Source: Cognatundibacterium griseum (GTDB taxonomy: Bacteria > Pseudomonadota > Gammaproteobacteria > Burkholderiales > Burkholderiaceae_D). Taken from it: DNA of 64,000 bases. The stretch is from the NCBI RefSeq assembly GCF_014284195.1, contig NZ_JACOGC010000005.1, positions 1 to 64,000 on the forward strand, in the 5' to 3' direction. The notes beneath the pieces were generated by a model. It did no database searches. It worked only from the letters and a program-made list of their open reading frames with translations, and was not told where the DNA came from. The stretch's first letter is position 1. Every line of letters begins with the position of its first letter. The translations under genes and the position numbers were made by a program. Below, piece after piece: positions 7,555 to 17,343 of this stretch.

Positions 7555-9969
7555 TTAACTGATCTGAGCCAGTTTTTGCCAGGTATCAATCACAGAATCA
7601 GGATTCAACGAAATCGACTCAATACCTTCGCTCATGAGCCAGGCTGCGAAATCCGGATGATCCGAAGGCCCCTGCCCACAAATACCAACATATTTGTCGA
7701 GCTTACGACATGCAGCAATCGCACGGGACAACATAGCTTTTACAGCGGGATCGCGCTCGTCAAAATCGGCTGCCAGCAATTCCATTCCAGAATCACGGTC
7801 CAGACCGAGTGTCAGCTGAGTCAGGTCATTCGATCCGATAGAGAAACCATCAAAGTATTGCAAGAACTCTTCCGCCAGGATGGCATTCGACGGAACCTCG
7901 CACATCATGATCAGACGCAAGCCGTTCTCTCCGCGCTTCAGGCCATTTTTAGCCAGCAGGTTCACTACTTTTTCTGCCTGCCCCAAAGTCCGGACGAAAG
8001 GCACCATGATCTCTACATTGGTTAAGCCCATGTCGTTCCGAACCCGCTTCATCGCCTGGCATTCCATTTCAAATGATTCAGCAAAGTCTGCTGCCAGATA
8101 ACGTGCGGCACCACGGAAGCCAAGCATCGGATTTTCTTCATCCGGCTCGTAACGGGAGCCGCCGATGAGCTTTTTATACTCATTGGATTTGAAGTCGGAC
8201 AAGCGGACAATCACCTTTTTAGGCCAGAAGGCAGCAGCAATCGTCGCCACTCCCTCTGCCAGCTTATCCACGTAGAACGCTTTTGGCGAAGCGTGTCCGC
8301 GTGCCACCGATTCAACCGCTTTTTTCAGGTCAGCATCAATGTTCGGATATTCCAGAATAGCTTTTGGATGAACACCGATATTATTGTTGATGATAAATTC
8401 CAGGCGCGCCAAACCGACCCCTTCGTTCGGCACTGACTGGAAATCGAATGCCAGCTGAGGATTACCGACATTCAGCATAATTTTCAGCGGCAACTTCGGT
8501 AATTCGCCGCGCAGTTCTTCCGTAACCTCTGTTTCCAGCAGACCATCATAAATTTTGCCTTCATCCCCCTCGGCGCAAGAAACCGTCACCAGTGTGCCAT
8601 CTTTCAATACATCGGTGGCGTCACCGCAACCAACAACGGCCGGTACCCCCAGCTCACGCGCAATAATCGCAGCGTGACAGGTTCTGCCGCCACGGTTTGT
8701 CACAATGGCTGAGGCCCGCTTCATGACCGGTTCCCAGTTAGGGTCTGTCATGTCAGCGACCAGTACATCACCTGGCTGCACGCGCTCCATCTCGGATGGA
8801 TCATGAATGACACGCACGCGACCGGCACCGATTTTCTGACCAATCGCACGACCAGCCGCCAAAACGGTGCCGGTACCCTTCAGTTTGAAGCGCTGCTGCG
8901 CATCCGTTGCCTTTTGTTGCGATTTAACGGTTTCAGGACGCGCCTGCAAAATATATAGCTTCCCATCGCGGCCATCTTTGCCCCATTCGATATCCATCGG
9001 GCGGCCATAATGCTTTTCAATAATGACGGCATATTTCGCCAGTTCAACTACCTCGTTATCATTCAGAGAATAACGATTGCGCATTTCCACCGGCACATCC
9101 ACGGTTTTGACAGAACGTCCAGCCTTTGCTTCGCCAGTGAATTCCATCTTAATGAGTTTGGAACCGATATTGCGGCGGATAACAGGCAGTTTGCCTTGTT
9201 CCAGCATCGGTTTATGAACGTAAAACTCATCCGGATTGACCGCGCCCTGCACCACGGTTTCCCCCAGACCATAGCTGGAAGTAATGAAAACCACATCTTT
9301 AAAGCCGGACTCCGTGTCGATTGTGAACATAACGCCAGCTGCTCCCAGGTCGGAACGTACCATGCGTTGCACACCGGCAGACAATGCCACTTCGGCATGG
9401 GTGAATCCTTTGTGCACGCGGTAGGAAATTGCCCTGTCGTTATACAGAGAGGCGAATACATGCTTCATTGCCTCCAGTACATTCTCGATCCCGACAACAT
9501 TCAGGAAAGTTTCCTGCTGCCCGGCGAATGATGCATCAGGCAAATCCTCTGCCGTTGCTGAGGAGCGGACAGCAAAAGAGACTTCACCCACAGAATCGGC
9601 AACCAGTTTGTTGTAGAAATCTTCGATCTCTTTTTGCAAACGAGGCTGAAATGGCGTATCAATAATCCATTGGCGGATCTCAGCACCGGCTCTCGCCAGT
9701 TCTTTCACATCATCGATATTCAGATCTGCCAGACGATCGGCAATACGCTGCGCCAAAGGAGCCCCGCCATTCTCACTATGCGATAAAAAATCACGGAATG
9801 CTTGTGCTGTGGTGGCAAAACCACCTGGGACCCGGACGCCGGCAGACGCCAGCTGGCTGATCATTTCGCCTAAAGATGCATTTTTTCCGCCGACAGATTC
9901 AACATCCGTCATTCGTAAATGCTCAAACGAAGCAACATAAGTTGCCCCGGTATTTGCTGCGTTGGACAT
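7555..9969 (-). CDS. ppsA: Phosphoenolpyruvate synthase
   Basis: PpsA converts pyruvate, ATP and water to phosphoenolpyruvate, AMP and phosphate, the entry to gluconeogenesis from three-carbon acids. The 804-residue length is standard. The N-terminal ATP-grasp domain opens with [11 protein letters not shown] and contains [26 protein letters not shown]. The swivelling phosphohistidine domain carries [21 protein letters not shown], with the catalytic His near residue 431. The C-terminal TIM barrel has the PEP/pyruvate-binding stretches [19 protein letters not shown] and GICGQGPSD. It is divergent from ppsR, its regulatory kinase/phosphorylase, and is followed by a strong terminator, so it is probably transcribed alone. 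Confidence 0.97.
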   Translation of the reverse strand: MSNAANTGATYVASFEHLRMTDVESVGGKNASLGEMISQLASAGVRVPGGFATTAQAFRDFLSHSENGGAPLAQRIADRLADLNIDDVKELARAGAEIRQWIIDTPFQPRLQKEIEDFYNKLVADSVGEVSFAVRSSATAEDLPDASFAGQQETFLNVVGIENVLEAMKHVFASLYNDRAISYRVHKGFTHAEVALSAGVQRMVRSDLGAAGVMFTIDTESGFKDVVFITSSYGLGETVVQGAVNPDEFYVHKPMLEQGKLPVIRRNIGSKLIKMEFTGEAKAGRSVKTVDVPVEMRNRYSLNDNEVVELAKYAVIIEKHYGRPMDIEWGKDGRDGKLYILQARPETVKSQQKATDAQQRFKLKGTGTVLAAGRAIGQKIGAGRVRVIHDPSEMERVQPGDVLVADMTDPNWEPVMKRASAIVTNRGGRTCHAAIIARELGVPAVVGCGDATDVLKDGTLVTVSCAEGDEGKIYDGLLETEVTEELRGELPKLPLKIMLNVGNPQLAFDFQSVPNEGVGLARLEFIINNNIGVHPKAILEYPNIDADLKKAVESVARGHASPKAFYVDKLAEGVATIAAAFWPKKVIVRLSDFKSNEYKKLIGGSRYEPDEENPMLGFRGAARYLAADFAESFEMECQAMKRVRNDMGLTNVEIMVPFVRTLGQAEKVVNLLAKNGLKRGENGLRLIMMCEVPSNAILAEEFLQYFDGFSIGSNDLTQLTLGLDRDSGMELLAADFDERDPAVKAMLSRAIAACRKLDKYVGICGQGPSDHPDFAAWLMSEGIESISLNPDSVIDTWQKLAQIS

Positions 9970-10190
9970 AACAACCTCTTTTTGATGGTAAGAAATCTTT
10001 ACTGTCTACTGCCGGATTGCTACGTCAGCCATCATTTTTTGTTATTCTTGGAGACAACTGCGTTTCATAAACTGTTACCGCATTTTACATTGTGTCCTGC
10101 AAAATTGTTCCAGGCATCCCAATATATTGCCGACTTTTTTTGTTGTTTCATTGTGTAATAATTTCATCTCTCTTTTTGAAAATTCTGACC

Positions 10191-11033
10191 ATGCCTGACG
10201 CGCCCTCCCTCCCTAAAGCAAACCGGACTGTTTTTTTTATTTCTGACGGAACAGGCATCACTGCTGAAACTTTTGGTCACTCCGTATTAACGCAGTTCGA
10301 CCTGAAATTCCGGCAAATCCGGCTGCCATTTATTGATACGGTCGACAAGGCGCACGACGCTGTGAGACGTATTAATGACGCTTATGCGGCAGAAGGAACA
10401 CGGCCGATTGTATTTTCCACGCTGGTCAAAGCAGATTTAGCCAATGTCGTGTTTAAATCCAAAGGACTGCACATGGATTTAATACAAACTTTTGTTTCTC
10501 CGCTTGAGCAGGAACTGGGCGTCAAATCGACACACACTATCGGGCGCAGCCACAATATTGCCGATTCAGAGGAATATAAAAACAGGATTGAGGCAATTAA
10601 TTTCTCGCTGGCGCATGATGACGGGCAATCCAATAAAAATTTATCGACCGCAGACGTGATTCTGGTTGGTGTCTCCCGCTCCGGGAAAACTCCGACCAGT
10701 CTATACCTGGCAATGCAATATGGGATCAAGGCAGCCAATTACCCGTTGATTCCCGATGATTTTGAGCGCGGAAAACTTCCGACAGCCTTACCGGAATTCA
10801 AAAACAAAATTTTTGGACTGAGTATTGCGCCGGAGCGCTTATCCGAAATCAGGAACGAACGCCGCCCCGGCAGCAAATATGCCTCGATCGAAAACTGCCG
10901 TTACGAAATTAATGAAGCGGAAGCAATGATGAAAAGAGAAGGAATCCGCTGGCTGTCATCAACAGCCAAGTCGATTGAAGAAATTTCAACAACGATTCTT
11001 CAGGAAATTAAAGCAGATACCCGGGTGTACTGA
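10191..11033 (+). CDS. ppsR: PEP synthase regulatory protein (kinase/pyrophosphorylase)
   Basis: PpsR (DUF299 family) reversibly inactivates PEP synthase, using ADP to phosphorylate a Thr next to the catalytic His and orthophosphate to remove it. The 280-residue protein starts [20 protein letters not shown] at the ATG at 10191; an upstream in-frame extension to 10092 is hydrophobic and unlike the family. Diagnostic stretches are [15 protein letters not shown] near the N-terminus and the P-loop [15 protein letters not shown] in the middle. Its position divergent from ppsA, separated by about 220 bases, matches the partner relationship seen in many proteobacteria. Confidence 0.95.
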   Translation: MPDAPSLPKANRTVFFISDGTGITAETFGHSVLTQFDLKFRQIRLPFIDTVDKAHDAVRRINDAYAAEGTRPIVFSTLVKADLANVVFKSKGLHMDLIQTFVSPLEQELGVKSTHTIGRSHNIADSEEYKNRIEAINFSLAHDDGQSNKNLSTADVILVGVSRSGKTPTSLYLAMQYGIKAANYPLIPDDFERGKLPTALPEFKNKIFGLSIAPERLSEIRNERRPGSKYASIENCRYEINEAEAMMKREGIRWLSSTAKSIEEISTTILQEIKADTRVY

Positions 11034-11081
11034 TGCCTGCCAGAGGAAACATTATTCAAATAACAACTGATTGTCCAATAT

Positions 11082-11870
11082 TTAAACCGACAATTGCTGT
11101 CTCACCTGTTCAAATAAACAGATCGCGGCACTGGCAGCGACATTCAGCGACTCTATCGCTGCCTGTTGAGGAATGGTAACCGTCTGCGTGGCCATTTTCA
11201 TTAGCTCCGGCGACACCCCCTGTCCCTCGTGACCAAAAAGCCAGATGACAGCCTGCTTCAGGTTAGCCTGATAAATGGTTGTCTGGGTGTGGGAACTGGT
11301 TGCCAGCACAGGGATCCTGGCGACACTCAAGATGCTTTGCAAATCGGCCTGCTCATAAATATTCAGTAAAAAATGTGCTCCCATTCCGGCTCGCATGACT
11401 TTAGGCGACCATGCGAAGGCAGTACCGGGAGCACAAAATACATGCTTCACTCCCGCCGCTGCCGCACTGCGCAGTAAAGAACCCAAATTTCCGGGATCCT
11501 GCAAACCATCCAGTGCCACAGAGGTATGTTCAATCATTTCAGGTAATACTGGTGCTGGAGTCAGAATAACAAATAATATTCCGACTCCATTTTCAACCTG
11601 GCTGATTGCCTGATATAAATTCTCTGGTAAAGAAATACAAGGCACCTGCTGCGCCTCACATTTCAATAAAATGGCGGCAACTTCGGGATGTGTGTGTGCT
11701 GTATCAGCCACCACACATAACTGTGGCATGCCAATCTGCTGCAAATATGCCTCGCACAGATGCACGCCATCCAATAAGGTTTTTCCTGCTTTACGGCGAG
11801 CCTGGGAGTTGGCTGCGAGATTTTTCAGATCTTTATACAGACCGTTTTCGCGAGAAGTAATCGGTTTCAT
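11082..11870 (-). CDS. TrmH/SpoU-family RNA 2'-O-ribose methyltransferase
   Basis: This 262-residue SPOUT-fold methylase uses S-adenosylmethionine to modify rRNA or tRNA. It has an N-terminal substrate-binding domain ([19 protein letters not shown]). The three SpoU motifs follow: motif 1 [17 protein letters not shown], motif 2 [10 protein letters not shown] and motif 3 [22 protein letters not shown], which form the deep trefoil knot that binds the cofactor. The target cannot be told from sequence; 23S rRNA (RlmB-like) is a reasonable guess. The start overlaps the rnhB stop by four bases, so the two genes are co-translated. This pairing next to ppsR is common in Burkholderiales. Confidence 0.88.
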   Translation of the reverse strand: MKPITSRENGLYKDLKNLAANSQARRKAGKTLLDGVHLCEAYLQQIGMPQLCVVADTAHTHPEVAAILLKCEAQQVPCISLPENLYQAISQVENGVGILFVILTPAPVLPEMIEHTSVALDGLQDPGNLGSLLRSAAAAGVKHVFCAPGTAFAWSPKVMRAGMGAHFLLNIYEQADLQSILSVARIPVLATSSHTQTTIYQANLKQAVIWLFGHEGQGVSPELMKMATQTVTIPQQAAIESLNVAASAAICLFEQVRQQLSV

Positions 11871-12463
11871 TTCAACAAAGCTTTCACCGGTGCGTAGGAT
11901 CTGCGATGGATTGGCGCAACACCATGCTGACGTAATCGCTCCAGGTGCAATGCGGTCGGATACCCTTTGTGCTGGTCAAGGGCATATTGCGGATATTCCT
12001 GATGCAATTGATACAACAAAGCGTCGCGCGCAGTCTTGGCCAAGATAGATGCTGCTGAGATCGCATCAACCTTATCATCCCCTTTAATAATGGCTTCTGA
12101 CCTGACAGACATCACCGGGCATCGGTTTCCATCGATCAATGCCAGCGTAGGTGTGACAGACAATTTTTCTACAGCCCGGCGCATTGCCAGCATGGATGCC
12201 TGCAAAATATTGAGCTGATCAATTTCCTCTACCGAACATTCTGCAATTGCCCAAGCCAGTGCATGCGCTTTAATTTCTGCAGCTAACGCATCACGGCGCG
12301 CTTCAGTCAGTTTTTTGGAGTCCCGCAAACCAGGTATTGGCCGTGCCGGATCCAGAATCACCGCTGCGGCAGTGACAGGGCCGGCAAGGGGCCCGCGCCC
12401 TGCCTCATCGACACCGCAGATCACCTCATGTGCATAATCAAATAGATTCAAATTCTCTGGCAT
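11867..12463 (-). CDS. rnhB: Ribonuclease HII
   Basis: RNase HII cuts the RNA strand of RNA/DNA hybrids and starts removal of single ribonucleotides misincorporated in DNA. The protein has 198 residues. The first catalytic acidic pair is Asp19-Glu20 in [15 protein letters not shown], and a further conserved acidic residue lies in LALIDGN. The C-terminal YAPVKALL is typical of the family. It starts one base after the stop of the glutaredoxin-like gene and overlaps the downstream methylase gene, so it is in the middle of a three-gene unit. In many Burkholderiales rnhB follows lpxB; here no lpx gene is present and the sigma-E region lies upstream instead. Confidence 0.96.
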   Translation of the reverse strand: MPENLNLFDYAHEVICGVDEAGRGPLAGPVTAAAVILDPARPIPGLRDSKKLTEARRDALAAEIKAHALAWAIAECSVEEIDQLNILQASMLAMRRAVEKLSVTPTLALIDGNRCPVMSVRSEAIIKGDDKVDAISAASILAKTARDALLYQLHQEYPQYALDQHKGYPTALHLERLRQHGVAPIHRRSYAPVKALLK

Positions 12464-12464
12464 G

Positions 12465-12719
12465 TCAGCCTTTTAAAAAAGCGTCTAATGCTTGTTTATC
12501 TAGAAAATAATGGCAAATTTTTTGTGCCGCCACCCCATGTTTCTGACCAATTAAAACCGGAACCAGTTCATCGTATTGCGCCAGCAGTAATGGATCTGCA
12601 TCAACATCCACAACGGAAATAGCAAATTGCTCCGGGTTCATCAGAGAATGCCGAAGTTGCTCCAGCATGTCATCACAAAGATGGCAGTAACTACGGGAAT
12701 ACAATGTGAATGTAATCAT
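12465..12719 (-). CDS. Glutaredoxin-like protein (DUF836 family)
   Basis: This small thioredoxin-fold protein has a CxxC redox motif in [11 protein letters not shown] near the N-terminus and a cis-Pro segment LVPVLIG later, the hallmarks of the DUF836 glutaredoxin-like family. I chose the ATG at 12719 (84 residues) because family members start a few residues before the TLYxRxYC strand. An in-frame start at 12743 would add eight residues. In Burkholderiales such a gene commonly follows mucD in the sigma-E operon, as it does here, although a terminator separates them. Physiological substrate is unknown. Confidence 0.8.
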   Translation of the reverse strand: MITFTLYSRSYCHLCDDMLEQLRHSLMNPEQFAISVVDVDADPLLLAQYDELVPVLIGQKHGVAAQKICHYFLDKQALDAFLKG

Positions 12720-12792
12720 CAGCGGACAATCCTGATCCTGCAATAAAGTGCGACATTATATGTCTTGCGCTCCAAAGATGACGTATATCCAT

Positions 12793-12824
12793 AAAAAAAG
12801 CCGCCCTGATTCAGGGCAGCTTTT
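12793..12824 (-). terminator. Intrinsic terminator after mucD
   Basis: A stem built from AGCCGCCCTGA and TCAGGGCAGCT (one mismatch) is flanked by A7 on the left and TTTT on the right. It lies 43 bases past the mucD stop on the minus strand and should separate the sigma-E operon from the glutaredoxin/rnhB unit. Confidence 0.8.
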
Positions 12825-12866
12825 CATAATCCGACTTAACGTCAGTAGCGAATCAGATTTTCAGTT

Positions 12867-14333
12867 TCATGGTTTTATTGGAATAAACTGAGAGATGCCT
12901 TCGCGGCGTGCCAGCACAACCACCATTTTTTTCTGATCCAGTTTGCTGACCATCGCATTAAACTGCTTGGCGTTTTTTACGTCAGCATTATTCAGAGTCA
13001 GTATCACGTCGCCAGCCTGCAAACCTGCCGCTGCGGCTGCACCATCGACAGTTTCGATAACCACTCCGCCATCTGGCAACTCTTTTTTCTGCGCATCCGA
13101 TAAATCGGCAACAACTAATCCCAGGAAGTTTGCCTGTTCTTTTTTAGCTTTTTTATCGGTTTTTTGGGCGACCTTATCAGGTTCCGCTTCTGCCACGACA
13201 ATACTCAAATCACGGGTGCTGCCTTTTCTCCATACGGTAATCGTTGATTTGGTGCCTGGTTTGGTTGCACCAACCACCCGCAACAGATCATTTCTGTTTT
13301 CGATCGTCTGCCCGTTAAATTTCAAAATAATATCGCCATCCTGAATGCCTGCTTTTTCAGCAGGCGTGCCTGGTTCTATCCTGACGACGGCAGCACCCTG
13401 GGCTTTTGGCAGACCAATGGATTCAGCGACTTCTTTTGAGACCTCTCCGATCTGGACACCAATTCGTCCACGGGTTACTTTACCCGTCCCCTTCAACTGC
13501 TCGGCAACCCGCATTGCTTCATCAATCGGAATTGCGAAAGAAATCCCCATGTATCCGCCAGAGCGGCTGTAAATCTGCGAGTTGATACCAACAACTTCAC
13601 CGCGCATATTGATTAACGGGCCACCTGAATTTCCCGGATTAACGGCAACATCGGTCTGGATTAATGGAAGATAGTCACCGGTATCCCGCGCCTTGGCAGA
13701 GATAATACCTGCAGTAACGGTGTTTTCCAGATCAAACGGAGAACCAATCGCAATGACCCACTCACCAGCACGGATCTTACTGGAGTCGCCAACAGTCACT
13801 TTGGGCAATTTTGAGGCTTCAATTTTCAGGACTGCGACATCGCTACGTTTATCGGTACCAACTACTTTTGCCTTGAATTCTCTCTTATCCGTCAACTTCA
13901 CATAAACATCGGTCGCCCCATCAACCACATGGGCATTGGTCAATACATAGCCATCCTGGGAAACGATGAAACCGGAACCAACACCGCGCGGAACTTCTTC
14001 CTCTTGTTGCGGTACTTGCTTGCGTCCTTTAGGTACAGGGTTTTGTTTTGGGATAGGCATTCCGAAAAACCGCCGGAAAAATTCCTGCATCTGCTCATCT
14101 TCCAAAGCATTTCCTGCCTGGGAATGTTGCAGTTTTTCTGTTGTGCGGATATTGACGACAGCTGGCCCAACTTTATCGACCAGATCCGTAAAATCGGGTA
14201 ATACTGCAGCAGCGGAAGCAGCTTCAGCGACAGGTAATGCATTGACTGATGCTGGCGCAATAAAACCGACACAAGTACTCATCACCAGAGTAGAAATAAT
14301 TTTTTTAGCTGGAAAAAAATTTTTTGCTTTCAT
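12867..14333 (-). CDS. mucD: Do-like periplasmic serine endoprotease (DegP/MucD)
   Basis: MucD degrades misfolded envelope proteins and feeds back on sigma-E signalling. The 488-residue protein has an N-terminal signal segment (hydrophobic about 12-30, with cleavage possible after the Ala-rich stretch). The trypsin-like domain has the triad His135 (LTNAHVVDG), Asp165 (RSDVAVLK) and Ser236 (GNSGGPL). Two PDZ domains occupy roughly 280-370 and 395-485. A charged linker full of Gln/Glu near 95-115 precedes the protease core. It follows rseB by 49 bases, the usual rpoE-rseA-rseB-mucD order of beta- and gammaproteobacteria, so it is expected to be induced with the stress regulon. Confidence 0.95.
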   Translation of the reverse strand: MKAKNFFPAKKIISTLVMSTCVGFIAPASVNALPVAEAASAAAVLPDFTDLVDKVGPAVVNIRTTEKLQHSQAGNALEDEQMQEFFRRFFGMPIPKQNPVPKGRKQVPQQEEEVPRGVGSGFIVSQDGYVLTNAHVVDGATDVYVKLTDKREFKAKVVGTDKRSDVAVLKIEASKLPKVTVGDSSKIRAGEWVIAIGSPFDLENTVTAGIISAKARDTGDYLPLIQTDVAVNPGNSGGPLINMRGEVVGINSQIYSRSGGYMGISFAIPIDEAMRVAEQLKGTGKVTRGRIGVQIGEVSKEVAESIGLPKAQGAAVVRIEPGTPAEKAGIQDGDIILKFNGQTIENRNDLLRVVGATKPGTKSTITVWRKGSTRDLSIVVAEAEPDKVAQKTDKKAKKEQANFLGLVVADLSDAQKKELPDGGVVIETVDGAAAAAGLQAGDVILTLNNADVKNAKQFNAMVSKLDQKKMVVVLARREGISQFIPIKP

Positions 14334-14382
14334 GATGTTATTTACTCACTTATTCACACGACGTTAAAAACTCAAACACAGA

Positions 14383-15387
14383 TTACTTTGATTTTAATTC
14401 TATAGAATTCATGACCTGCTGAATGGTGGGCACCGGTACTTCTCCAACCACAGTAAGCCAGTAACTACCGCGACGACGCCCCATAATTGTCAGTGCCCCT
14501 TGCTGCAGGCTCCCCTCGGTACGGGCCTCATTATCCGGTTCAATGAACACAGAAAATGCTGCAAGACCATCCGAAAAAATCATCTGTATCACCTGATGAG
14601 ATGCTGACTGCTTACCTGAGCCGGACGGAGTAGGAATAACGCGTTTCAATTCCCGAATTTTTTTAAATCCTGCCGGCAAGGACTTAACAATCCAGCCTGA
14701 ACTGATATTGGATTGAACCGTCAGATTTTCAATATGCCACTGAGCGACATTCTGAAAACTTGGTTTTAATTTATTTTTATCAATTTCACCCAGTTTTAAT
14801 TGCGTGAATGCGATCTGCTCAATCACTTCGTTCTTGGTATTGACGGTTTGGGCGCGTAACAATAAACCTGAATTTTTTTCAGAACAAAGGCGGTAGCCGT
14901 AGCGATAAGCATCGCGAGGCTCCAGCAGATATGTCTGACACTCTACACCAGCGACCCTGTTTAACTCCCCTTTTTTGATCCAGTATAAATCCGGGAGTGA
15001 TTGCATATTCTGCGTCAACAAAGCAGGAAACACTTCCTGGGTGACATTCTTTTCTATCTGGATGGTTTTTGTTTCCGGCAAAAAACAGGATACCTCGTCC
15101 CCTTTGCGGATGTATTCACGCGGTTTTCCATCCAATATTTCGAGCTTTTCCAGCTCACCATTTACATCGGCATAATGCGTGATACGCGATGTCCTGATCT
15201 GATTCGCCTGCTGATAGACAAAAGTGCCTGCATAATTCAGTTTTTCCGCTGATGACTGTATTTTATGCAATATTTCCAAAGCATTTTTTGGCTCATCTTC
15301 CTGATTCAGTGTTCCCGCACCGGCTACACCGGCTGCGCAAGACACACCGAAAATTATTCCCGCAAACTTTAAACGACCAAGCGACAT
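14383..15387 (-). CDS. rseB: Sigma-E regulatory protein RseB/MucB
   Basis: RseB is a periplasmic protein that binds the anti-sigma factor RseA and shields it from proteolysis until envelope lipids or misfolded proteins accumulate. The 334-residue protein has a Sec signal peptide (hydrophobic about 8-24, ending AGVAGAG). The MucB/RseB large domain begins ALEILHKIQSSAEKLNYAGTFVYQQ, a clear family signature. The C-terminal smaller domain contains GAFSVF-like and MGRRRGSYWLTVVGEVP segments. It lies six bases downstream of rseA, so the two are translated from one message. Confidence 0.95.
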   Translation of the reverse strand: MSLGRLKFAGIIFGVSCAAGVAGAGTLNQEDEPKNALEILHKIQSSAEKLNYAGTFVYQQANQIRTSRITHYADVNGELEKLEILDGKPREYIRKGDEVSCFLPETKTIQIEKNVTQEVFPALLTQNMQSLPDLYWIKKGELNRVAGVECQTYLLEPRDAYRYGYRLCSEKNSGLLLRAQTVNTKNEVIEQIAFTQLKLGEIDKNKLKPSFQNVAQWHIENLTVQSNISSGWIVKSLPAGFKKIRELKRVIPTPSGSGKQSASHQVIQMIFSDGLAAFSVFIEPDNEARTEGSLQQGALTIMGRRRGSYWLTVVGEVPVPTIQQVMNSIELKSK

Positions 15388-15392
15388 AGTCT

Positions 15393-16061
15393 TTATTTCT
15401 CCGGAGTACCCGATACAGCATTGGCACGAGTCACATATTGTGTACTGCCAATCGAAGGGGAAAATCGCTGATGCGCCAACAAATAACTGTCAATACGCGG
15501 ATCCCTCAGCATTTCAACGCGAACGTCCGGTTTTTCGTTTACAGCCTTCCCTGCAACAACAGCCTCTGCATCATTGCTGACCACTTGTTGCGGCGACTCA
15601 TTCACCAGAACTGGCGCAGATGCAAGCTGTAACGGCGCAGCTGCCCCGCGGCTCTGAGCATTTTGCGCAACCTGCACAGAAGTAGCAGACTGATCATTCT
15701 GATGCAGTAAGGGTGGAATGACTAACAATGCAAAAATGGCCGCTGCAGTAGCACTTGCCATGCCCATATATGTTCGCAGGTAAGGAAACCCTTCCGACTG
15801 TTTATTTTTGCGATGAGTTTCGGGTAACAGAATCACAGGCTCGGATGCAAAACGGGCTGAAAATTTCTTCGTAAAATCAGCACTGACAGGAACGGCGAGA
15901 TCATCTGATCGTAAAACATCACCGATCTGATGATAAATGTCCCAGGTTTGCTTTTCCTGAGGTGAATTCAGACGCGCAAGTAAGGCACTGATGGCTGCCT
16001 CACTCATTTCCCCATCGGTCAACGCAGAAATATCTTCGTGTTTAGAAATATCGTTCATCAT
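15393..16061 (-). CDS. rseA: Anti-sigma-E factor RseA/MucA
   Basis: RseA holds sigma-E inactive at the inner membrane. The 222-residue protein starts with a cytosolic anti-sigma domain (ISALTDGEMSEAAISALLARL, then QTWDIYHQIGDVLRS), the region that clamps the sigma factor. One transmembrane helix follows at about 98-118 (GMASATAAAIFALLVIPPLL), with a periplasmic tail of about 100 residues for RseB binding. Two ATG codons lie in tandem at the start (16061 and 16058) and the ribosome site is weak, which would keep its level tied to the upstream rpoE gene. The gap to rpoE is 40 bases. Confidence 0.93.
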   Translation of the reverse strand: MMNDISKHEDISALTDGEMSEAAISALLARLNSPQEKQTWDIYHQIGDVLRSDDLAVPVSADFTKKFSARFASEPVILLPETHRKNKQSEGFPYLRTYMGMASATAAAIFALLVIPPLLHQNDQSATSVQVAQNAQSRGAAAPLQLASAPVLVNESPQQVVSNDAEAVVAGKAVNEKPDVRVEMLRDPRIDSYLLAHQRFSPSIGSTQYVTRANAVSGTPEK

Positions 16062-16101
16062 ATTTTTACCAAATTTTGGCTAATTCAATTTTCCAGAGAA
16101 A

Positions 16102-16704
16102 TCACCAGCGCTGATCAAGATTGGTACCTAAAATCGGTCTCAGTCGTTCAGCAATCGCTTCACGGGCCCGGAAAATCCGGCTTCTTACCGTACCAATCGG
16201 ACACAGCATCACCTCCGCAATTTCGTCGTAACTGAGCCCTTCAATTTCTCTCAACGTAATCGCATTCCTCAACTCTTCAGGCAACGCAGACATAGCCGCA
16301 TTGACAGTTTCAGCAATCTGCTTACTGGCCAGCAATGACTCAGGCGTATTAATGTCTCTCAGTCCATCTGCCTCAATAAATGTTTCGGCTTCTTCAACAT
16401 CGGCCTCGGTTGAGGTTGGCGCCCTGCGCCCCTGAGTCACCAGATGATTTTTCGCCGTATTCACACCAATTCTGTATAGCCACGTATAAAACGCCGACTC
16501 ACCGCGAAAATTTGGCAATGCCCGGTACGCTTTAATGAACGCTTCCTGAACGACATCTTCAGCTTCGGCCTGATCGTAGACAAGACGAGACACGAGCCGC
16601 ATCAGTTTCCGCTGATATTTGGAAACCAGAAGCTCAAATGCCTTTTTATCTCCACGCTGGACGCGCTCGACCAGAATCTGGTCTATCTCGCGCTCTGTCG
16701 TCAC
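16102..16704 (-). CDS. rpoE: RNA polymerase sigma-E factor (RpoE/AlgU)
   Basis: This 200-residue ECF sigma factor directs the envelope-stress regulon. Region 2 spans about residues 20-95 (KKAFELLVSKYQRKLMRLV, then EDVVQEAFIKAYRALPNFRG). Region 4 has ALPEELRNAITLREIEGLSYDEIAEVM followed by the helix-turn-helix CPIGTVRSRIFRAREAI. The length and the region 2-4 motifs match RpoE/AlgU closely. The start is GTG at 16704; the nearest upstream ATG is out of frame. A sequence matching the sigma-E promoter consensus lies about 70 bases upstream, so autoregulation is expected. Downstream come rseA, rseB and mucD in order. Confidence 0.96.
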   Translation of the reverse strand: MTTEREIDQILVERVQRGDKKAFELLVSKYQRKLMRLVSRLVYDQAEAEDVVQEAFIKAYRALPNFRGESAFYTWLYRIGVNTAKNHLVTQGRRAPTSTEADVEEAETFIEADGLRDINTPESLLASKQIAETVNAAMSALPEELRNAITLREIEGLSYDEIAEVMLCPIGTVRSRIFRAREAIAERLRPILGTNLDQRW

Positions 16705-16780
16705 TCAATCATCCCTGTATTTTTATTTATCTGAATCCGCAATCCGTTCACGTACTCAACCTTCAATTGCCTATATAGCG

Positions 16781-16809
16781 ATAGAGTCAAACCCTCTTTA
16801 AAAGTTCCC
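16781..16809 (-). promoter_or_regulatory. Predicted sigma-E autoregulatory promoter of rpoE
   Basis: On the minus strand GGGAACTTTT (16809-16800) is followed, 16 bases after GAACTT, by TCTAT (16785-16781). This agrees with the sigma-E consensus (ggaACTTtt, 16 bases, TCtaA). It overlaps the last codons of the gene upstream and sits about 75 bases before the rpoE start. Confidence 0.7.
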
Positions 16810-17283
16810 TGATTCATCCTCCACCTCATTCTGCACCCGCGAGATGATCCAAAGCAGGCTTACCCGCAGACGATGCATGGTCAATCGATCAATAGAATCC
16901 CGAAAAATAACGATGGGTGGCAGCGACGAACCGTCAGCCGACGTAAAATATAGAAACATCATCCCATCCCAGACAATACTCCGTTTGCTCAACTGAACAG
17001 CATGTGATTTTTGTGGTGAACCATTTACCGGATCCAGATAATTCAGCACCACCTGACCCTGGCCAGAAATTATCAGCCGAACGGAATCTGTGCGACGACC
17101 GGACCAAGCTGCGAAGATGATAAGCGCAATAACCAGAAAACTCAGGAACAATCGCGCTGGCAATGCCATATCACTCCAGCCGGAAAGCAGAAAAAGGGAT
17201 GCCGCCACCAGAATACCCATGATAGCCAGTGCAAATGCCGGCACTCTGGAGGGGCGGATAACTGCCGAAACAGAAATACTCAT
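16798..17283 (-). CDS. YgfX-like membrane protein, function unknown
   Basis: This 161-residue protein (start at ATG 17283) has two hydrophobic helices at about 17-35 and 42-60 and a soluble C-terminal half with VRLIISGQGQVVL and SIVWDGMMFLYF. The layout resembles the YgfX/CptA-like small membrane proteins. I do not recognise it with certainty. The longer frame to 17298 would start inside the fabF terminator, so the ATG at 17283 is preferred. It stands between the fatty-acid cluster and rpoE, and its last codons carry the predicted sigma-E promoter. Confidence 0.65.
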   Translation of the reverse strand: MSISVSAVIRPSRVPAFALAIMGILVAASLFLLSGWSDMALPARLFLSFLVIALIIFAAWSGRRTDSVRLIISGQGQVVLNYLDPVNGSPQKSHAVQLSKRSIVWDGMMFLYFTSADGSSLPPIVIFRDSIDRLTMHRLRVSLLWIISRVQNEVEDESGNF

Positions 17284-17288
17284 AAAAT

Positions 17289-17325
17289 AAAAAAGCACCT
17301 TATTTCAGATGAAAAAGGTGCTTTT
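17289..17325 (-). terminator. Intrinsic terminator after fabF
   Basis: An 11-bp stem AAAAGCACCTT / AAGGTGCTTTT with a 13-base loop lies 19 bases past the fabF stop. On the minus strand the stem runs into a T-rich stretch, as for a rho-independent terminator. It should insulate fatty-acid genes from the rpoE side. Confidence 0.85.
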
Positions 17326-17343
17326 CAAAGACTAAAAAGAATT

